Translations under genes and position numbers: made by a program
In this document: one piece after another, positions 58,754-64,000 of the stretch
How the letters are laid out: each line of letters opens with the position of its first letter
How positions within the stretch are numbered: position 1 is the stretch's first letter
The notes under the pieces: model-generated
What the model was told of the DNA's origin: nothing
What the model saw: the letters and a program-made list of their open reading frames with translations, nothing else
Database searches by the model: none
From: Prunus persica
Taxonomy: Eukaryota; Streptophyta; Magnoliopsida; Rosales; Rosaceae
Length of the DNA: 64,000 bases
Reading direction: 5' to 3'
Assembly (NCBI RefSeq): GCF_000346465.2
Contig: NC_034012.1
Location: 2,133,134 to 2,197,133 of the forward strand

Positions 58754-61700
58754 TCACAACCAAACTGTATGTAGGTTTTGGAAACTACTAGCTAATACCG
58801 TGGAAGGTGGGCCGCTATTTCTTTATGTTTCCTTTGAATGCATGCAATGCAACTTTCCCAAATTCCCCAATTAGCAACATACACATTTGTATATGGTATT
58901 ATCTATTGTGATTGGAAGATGCATCAAGAGCAGACGGAGGCATAGAAATTGCATTATTTTCCCAATGGACAATGACACGTGTAGTTTTTAATTTCTGATG
59001 AATGGAAAAGTACAAAAAAAATCTATTATTTGACCAGACTAACAACATATTGTTTTTAAAATTAGTAGACTATAGTTGAAAATGGGATTAGATAAGGGGC
59101 ATAATGTTATTTTCCAATAAAAGCTCAGGTAGTGGGGTATTAGAAAAGAATCCTTTCTTGGTACAAATGTAGGGTTTGGGTGCATTGAATGATTGTTTAG
59201 TCATCAGTCATCCAAAAGGTACACCCCGACAACGGATTCGACAAATGAAAAGATGATCAAAGGGGCCGCGAACTCTGACTCAACTTTGGAAGGGTCTGGC
59301 ATAAGTTTCTTGTGTCTGCAAGACTGCATTAACATCTTCCGTGTGATGTGTGAAGATGTTATTGTTTTGGCACACACTTCTATTTTTTATTTTTAAATAA
59401 GTTTCATTCAAAAACGAAAAAGGTATCATAATAATCCAAAAACAGAAGAAAAATATATTAAAAAACCTACCCTTCCAAAGTAGGAGGCTTTGATTTGATC
59501 CACAAGTTCACTAGGAATATTTGGGTATTGAGTCCAAGTTCTAAAATATCAGAGACTGAAAAAGAAAAATCTAACCTTTTTTTCGTATGTGGACTTTGCT
59601 TGGGTTGGGTTTAGGTTTGGGTGGTTTGGGTTGCTTTAGTCGGCCCAAAATTTCAAACAAAGGATCACGATGGGCCATGACTATGTTGCCTATTTCTTGG
59701 GTTGGCCTTGATACTCGTAATTGTATCAAGAATTAATTAAAACTATTTCTTATTAGAATGAGGGCCTTGTCCAAAAAGAAAAAAGAAAACAAGGAGTGAG
59801 GCCCATACATCATTGAGTAACATATATAGATCATAGACGTGGACCTCTATATTAGTCACATGATTCATTTAAATAGTAATTTCACTTAAGTTCAACGAAA
59901 TGATCATGTAGCTAATATGAAGGTCCACATGAGGGGTCCATTCGTCAATGGACACTAAGCCTAGTCTTAATTTATAGACTAGTAGTTTTATGTTCAAACT
60001 CCTATAGCACCGTGAGAATATGTGTGATAAATTTTCATCCCCTTGTAATTTACACTATTATTTATATTATTATTTTTATAATAAAACACCAACTTTCTCC
60101 TCAAGAGCAATCAATTTCTATACCAAAAAAGTTTAAAGTATTAATCATAAACACTCCACTTCCACTATATTTATTTATTTATGTCGTTTAGAAATATATG
60201 TTAATTTATTTATCATCATTGAATGTTAAACGACATTAATAAGTGGACATAATAAGCACATGTCTTTTTGGCACAAATAATTTGATCAAAATAAATTGTG
60301 ACTAAACACATGGCAGCTACCCCACAAATATGGCATAAAGTAAAAGATGACAACCCAAGTCAAAAAGCAAGGTCGACCTGTCGTTTTGATTGGATTTTTT
60401 GGTTTGATAGTGAGTATAATTTTATACCGAGGGAAGAAGATTCATCACTGCCCGTTGAAGTTGGGTGGCCAAATTGATGACGCATACCAACAACATTATC
60501 TCCAACGCATTATTTGGGGTTGCCGATTGACGACGCACATATCAGTGTGTCTCACCAATCACTTCGTTTTCTTTGGATCCAATGTTATGGGTTGATTGAA
60601 CAATTATTTACATTTTCAAATTTGTTGCCTTGTTACAATATCACAATTGTTTTCATATGGACTTTTTTGGTTAATAATGCAAAACAGAGGAAATTCAATA
60701 GTTTGGCCAACAGCTTTTGATTAGGATTTGGGAATATTAAAAATGTTGTTTTTGCTTAGTACACTTGAATGAGAAGTTGGATTGGTAAGTATATTGGTGA
60801 ATCAATTGTTCAAGACTTTTGTGACCATCTCTTCTTGGCTCCTCCTACCAACTTTGTGAGGTGAGATTGTGGTTATATTGGAGGAAAGAAATCCCACTAG
60901 AGTTGAATCTTGGATATCATAGGGGGTAAATGGAATCCACCATCACTGTGGCGGGAACCCATTGGCTTTGATGGAATCACTTTAGATCATGAGGCATCCA
61001 TATTTTCCCCTATCTTTCCTGTTGAATTCTCCTTTCTGGCTCCACCCACCTCCCACTCTCTCCCAATTTGTTTGATGAAGAAACCCCACACAAAAAAATT
61101 TTGATCTTTGCTATTTGCTAAGTTTAACAAGTGATATTGGAAAGGGAGTATTTGAGCACAGATTTCAAATACAGAAGTAACAAATATTCTTAAAAATTGA
61201 GCAATAAGCCCGTGCATCTAGCCCTCAAGTATTTAATTTAAACCATTTGTTGGGTAAACTATGGTTTCTGTTTTTATGTATTTTCTATTCAAGCCTATGA
61301 TAAAATCTCATTTTTCTTGGCCTCCAGTTACAAGTGGGATAGGACTTGCAGCAGTGAGTGGAGTGAGCCTGCGTGTGACCCAGTTGGTTTAAAATAGACC
61401 CTCCGTTAAATGATTGTCGGCTATATGGACCCAGTTGGTTTAGCTAGAACCACTTCGACTTGGCTTTTTCAGTAAATAAATACTGACCCAATTTAATTTT
61501 TTGCCAACTTCTTCTTTTTAAGGTCAACCTTGCCAAGTTGATTATGTAGAAAAAATAATCTCATGTAGACAAACAACACCCTACCTTACCTTTAGCTTTA
61601 CCTAATTGCTGCAATGGTAACTATTTGGCAAAAAATATTGTCTAATTCAAGAAAATTTGTGGCAAATTATACTCCCTTTTTTTTTTCTTTTTTTTTTTCA

Positions 61701-61898
61701 GCAAATCAATCTTGGATAGGATTGAGGGGAGGGTTTAATTTAAGAAAAATGAAAATGTGACTGACTCTTGATAAAATCTCTAGCATTACCTCATATATTG
61801 CACATCTCATTTCATCTACTACATTTATGTTGACAAGCGTTCAAACCTTTTTATACAGTATACAAAATGGCAGAGGGAGAATGACCTAAACTCTACCT
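58754..61898. other. Intergenic region, no gene recognised
   Basis: AT-rich DNA. One small foldback lies at 59839-59928. Frames near 60347-60720 and 60910-61104 have no recognisable content. 61600-61900 holds T-rich tracts, probably the 3' flank of the RMA gene. Confidence 0.45.
59839..59928. repeat. Small 90-bp foldback (31-bp arms)
   Basis: Arms GTGGACCTCTATATTAG and, inverted, GTGGACCTTCATATTAG, with a loop of about 27 bases. No clear target duplication. Could be a MITE remnant or a hairpin RNA source. Confidence 0.6.
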
Positions 61899-62630
61899 TC
61901 AGAAAACAAGAAGGCACAAAAGCAAGCAACAAAAGAGGAAAATTGAAATTCTGTTTAGTGACTTGTCTGCCTGCATCTCCTGCCTTCTCAGCCTCGGACT
62001 ACTACTTCCCGTTAAGTGATACGAATTTGGGTATGCATATAAGCTCTCTGAGTTTCCAAACACCCTTGCATAGACCATTTCCCCAAACACCCCAACCGCC
62101 GGATGCTGGTGGATACCTGCCATTGTAGTGCTTCCAAGGTTAAGCAGCGGTGCAGAAGAATGTTCCCCAAAACTACCATATGGATGAGGAGGGCTATGTT
62201 GTTGGTTCTGATAAGGGTTACGATATGGAAGTTGCTGACCGGTAGGAGATGTGTTAGATATAAGAGCTTGTGTATCACATGCTGATGGCCTGGGTGGTAT
62301 TGCCATTCCCCTGTTGGGTGCCTTTACTTCAAGCTCAGTTTCAGGAGATGTTTGGCCCCGGCCATAAAGGGGGACCATGGTGGTGTGTGATATATCAGCC
62401 TTGCAAACAGGGCATTGAGGGCACTCGTCGGAGGCAAGGGAGGCACTCTGGACGTGAAGCCATTTGTAGATGCAAGGCCAGCAATATAGATGGCCGCAGA
62501 AGGTGACCACTGGCTCATGTGCAAACTCTAAGCAGATGTTGCAGTCAAAGCCAGCTTTGGAATTTTCTGAATCTGTTGCTGTTCCCGGGATGGATTTACA
62601 TTCATGTGCAAAGTATTGTTGCAAGGCCAT
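61899..62630 (-). CDS. RMA-type RING membrane-anchored E3 ubiquitin ligase
   Basis: One coding exon, 243 aa, starting at 62630 (MALQQYFAHECKSIPG). A C3HC4 RING lies near residues 30-78 (CNICLEFAHEPVVTFCGHLYC, then CPVCK) with the family's long spacer between Cys pairs. A Pro/Gln-rich linker follows and the C-terminus has a hydrophobic anchor (ISIFLFCCLLLCLLVF). RMA ligases sit in the ER membrane and act in protein quality control; in Arabidopsis RMA1 homologues target aquaporins under drought. Upstream, an acceptor-like TTTTGCAG just before 62666 suggests a 5'UTR intron, with 5'UTR bases 62631-62666. A longer upstream frame in phase (from 62684) is not used. Confidence 0.92.
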   Translation of the reverse strand: MALQQYFAHECKSIPGTATDSENSKAGFDCNICLEFAHEPVVTFCGHLYCWPCIYKWLHVQSASLASDECPQCPVCKADISHTTMVPLYGRGQTSPETELEVKAPNRGMAIPPRPSACDTQALISNTSPTGQQLPYRNPYQNQQHSPPHPYGSFGEHSSAPLLNLGSTTMAGIHQHPAVGVFGEMVYARVFGNSESLYAYPNSYHLTGSSSPRLRRQEMQADKSLNRISIFLFCCLLLCLLVF

Positions 62631-62666
62631 TTTTTCTGTTCTTCCAATTTCGTTCTTCCACCAGTA

Positions 62667-64000
62667 CTGCAAAAGATAACACAAATGAAAACCAGTTTAT
62701 TACCATGAGTTTCCTGAATCCTGTGGACCATCATAACTAAGTCATGGATTGATTTGTCAGTTCCAAATTCCAAACAAATATGGAACTCTGAACCCCAAAA
62801 ATATAAATCAAATAGTTATTAGATTAAAATTTAAAAGAACAAGATATTCACGGGTAAAACAAAGTGGCTTAGGGGATTCTACAGTATATTGTAAAGTATT
62901 CATGCATTTACATCAAACATAGTAAGACACAGCAGTATTACAGATAGCACCCACTCATAGCACCTAGGCGGTAGTTTCCTACCAATTTGGATTTTTGCTT
63001 CTTATTAATTAATTTCAATCAATTCATACAGGCAGGCATAAGAGATACCATTGAAAATTAAATCACAAATGGAACAAAAGTTTCACTTTAGAAATCCATG
63101 TGATCCAAAAATTCTGCACCAGTTAAATAATGCTAGAATGCTGTTCCACCTTATAGTATTTTGAAGGTAGATCTACATTGTAGTTCACTACATCCTTCTA
63201 TGGTCACTGGTGACTTGGAACCAACATTAAAGTCTAAACCACAAAAGCAATCGCCATAGCATGGAATCAGATGAAGACAGCTTTACCCAACAACGGCTGC
63301 TTAATATGCAGCTCTCTCTCTCAACCAAATTCACACTCGCAATTCTTCTACCTAACACAGAATTGCGTCTCTCCGGTTTGACAACCAACAAAACCATTGG
63401 CACCAACAATTCCTCCACTTCAAGGTAGCACAATGAAGGACATAGACCAATCTAAACTATCATTGAACAGGCAAAATAAAAACCAATGCCTAATATAGAA
63501 GAAACAGTATGAAGGAGAGCAACAGATAGGCGAACCCAAATCGGTTCTTATTCACTCTCCACCCCAAAAAAGAGAAACTGAACTAAATCTCCATCAAGCA
63601 CAAAATAAAAAGTAATATATTTTGGCTTGTTCTTTTAAACCCAGATCTGAAATGAGGGGTTCACTCTTCCTCTTTATAATACATATAACGATTAGTTGGG
63701 TAGCCTCATCCGAGCCTATACATCTCACTACCATCTTCAAGTTGTGGGAGAACAATTCAACCATGATTCAGTATATAGACAAACACTAACATAACCCCAA
63801 AGAAAACGAAAATAAATACCTACAAGTCCCTATACTGCTAAAAACTAAGCTTCACCAAGCTGAATATGCACCTAGAAATCATTTCTCAAGAAACGGTCAT
63901 AAATTAAAAGGGGATTGATTCACAGAAACGCCCTATAACCGCACATCTCTTGGCTTAGAATTTAGTGTTAAATGAATGTAAATCCTCTGCCACATTTCCA
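62667..64000. other. Likely 5'UTR intron and promoter of the RMA gene
   Basis: Minus-strand upstream DNA of the RMA-type gene. The first non-coding exon could not be placed. AT-rich, with no supported coding region up to the right edge. Confidence 0.45.

Noticed and set aside
60347..61217. Short frames of 60-80 codons in the right intergenic region
   Set aside because: No recognisable domains and no splice structure linking them.

Overview
The window is plant nuclear DNA. Genes are split by AT-rich GT-AG introns, several products carry plastid or secretory leaders, and the families are plant ones: AIRP2-type RING, SDE5, GRXS17, HSFB, DUF3700 and P-class PPR. The A/T-rich intergenic DNA holds small non-autonomous transposons. 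A woody rosid, possibly Rosaceae, is my inference; nothing in the sequence proves it.

Layout. 1-2 kb: first exon of a plastid TPR protein (minus strand, running off the left edge). 2.3 kb: a short Helitron. 4.5-7.5 kb: AIRP2-like RING ubiquitin ligase (+). 8.6-10.6 kb: sphingolipid delta-4 desaturase (+). 11.2-12.4 kb: tetraspanin (-). 12.9 kb: tRNA-Val(UAC). 13.2-13.8 kb: a tandemly duplicated Helitron. 13.9-14.6 kb: hairpin array A. 15.4-20.1 kb: TFIIH subunit p52/Tfb2 (-, 15 exons). 21.2-23.0 kb: small Cys-rich protein (-). 23.3-23.85 kb: hairpin array B. 24.2 kb: Mutator-type MITE. 24.9-28.9 kb: allantoinase (+, 14 exons). 29.3-30.1 kb: DUF2828 pseudogene. 30.6-33.9 kb: plastid MutS2 (+). 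34.5-35.8 kb: DUF3700 protein (+). 36.0-36.9 kb: secreted glycine-rich protein (-). 38.3-42.3 kb: SDE5 (+). 43.7-54.4 kb: a segmental duplication cluster ordered GRXS17-like pseudogene 1, SDE5 pseudogene, CCHC micro-gene (-), GRXS17-like copy 2, intact GRXS17. 54.9-56.5 kb: PPR protein (-). 57.3-58.7 kb: HSFB3-like factor (-). 61.9-62.6 kb: RMA-type RING ligase (-) with a likely 5'UTR intron.

The genes do not form one pathway; this is ordinary gene-dense euchromatin. They cover ubiquitin ligases, sphingolipid and ureide metabolism, transcription and DNA repair, RNA silencing, redox/Fe-S biology and heat-stress regulation.

The most unusual structure is a pair of hairpin-repeat arrays, A and B. 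Each has 12-15 copies of a 20-bp near-palindrome, GTATAGCCGNNCGGCTATAC, in which the arms are conserved and the central two bases vary freely. The copies sit in units of about 47 bp (short) or 70-80 bp (long, with a G-box-like ACGTG). A and B are in opposite orientation and bracket the TFIIH p52 and Cys-rich genes. I do not recognise them as a named repeat family. Other points of interest are the Helitron tandem duplication at a microhomology, the GRX copies that lost the CGFS motif yet keep a long frame, a possible 1-bp insertion at a splice acceptor in TFIIH p52, and two GC-AG introns.
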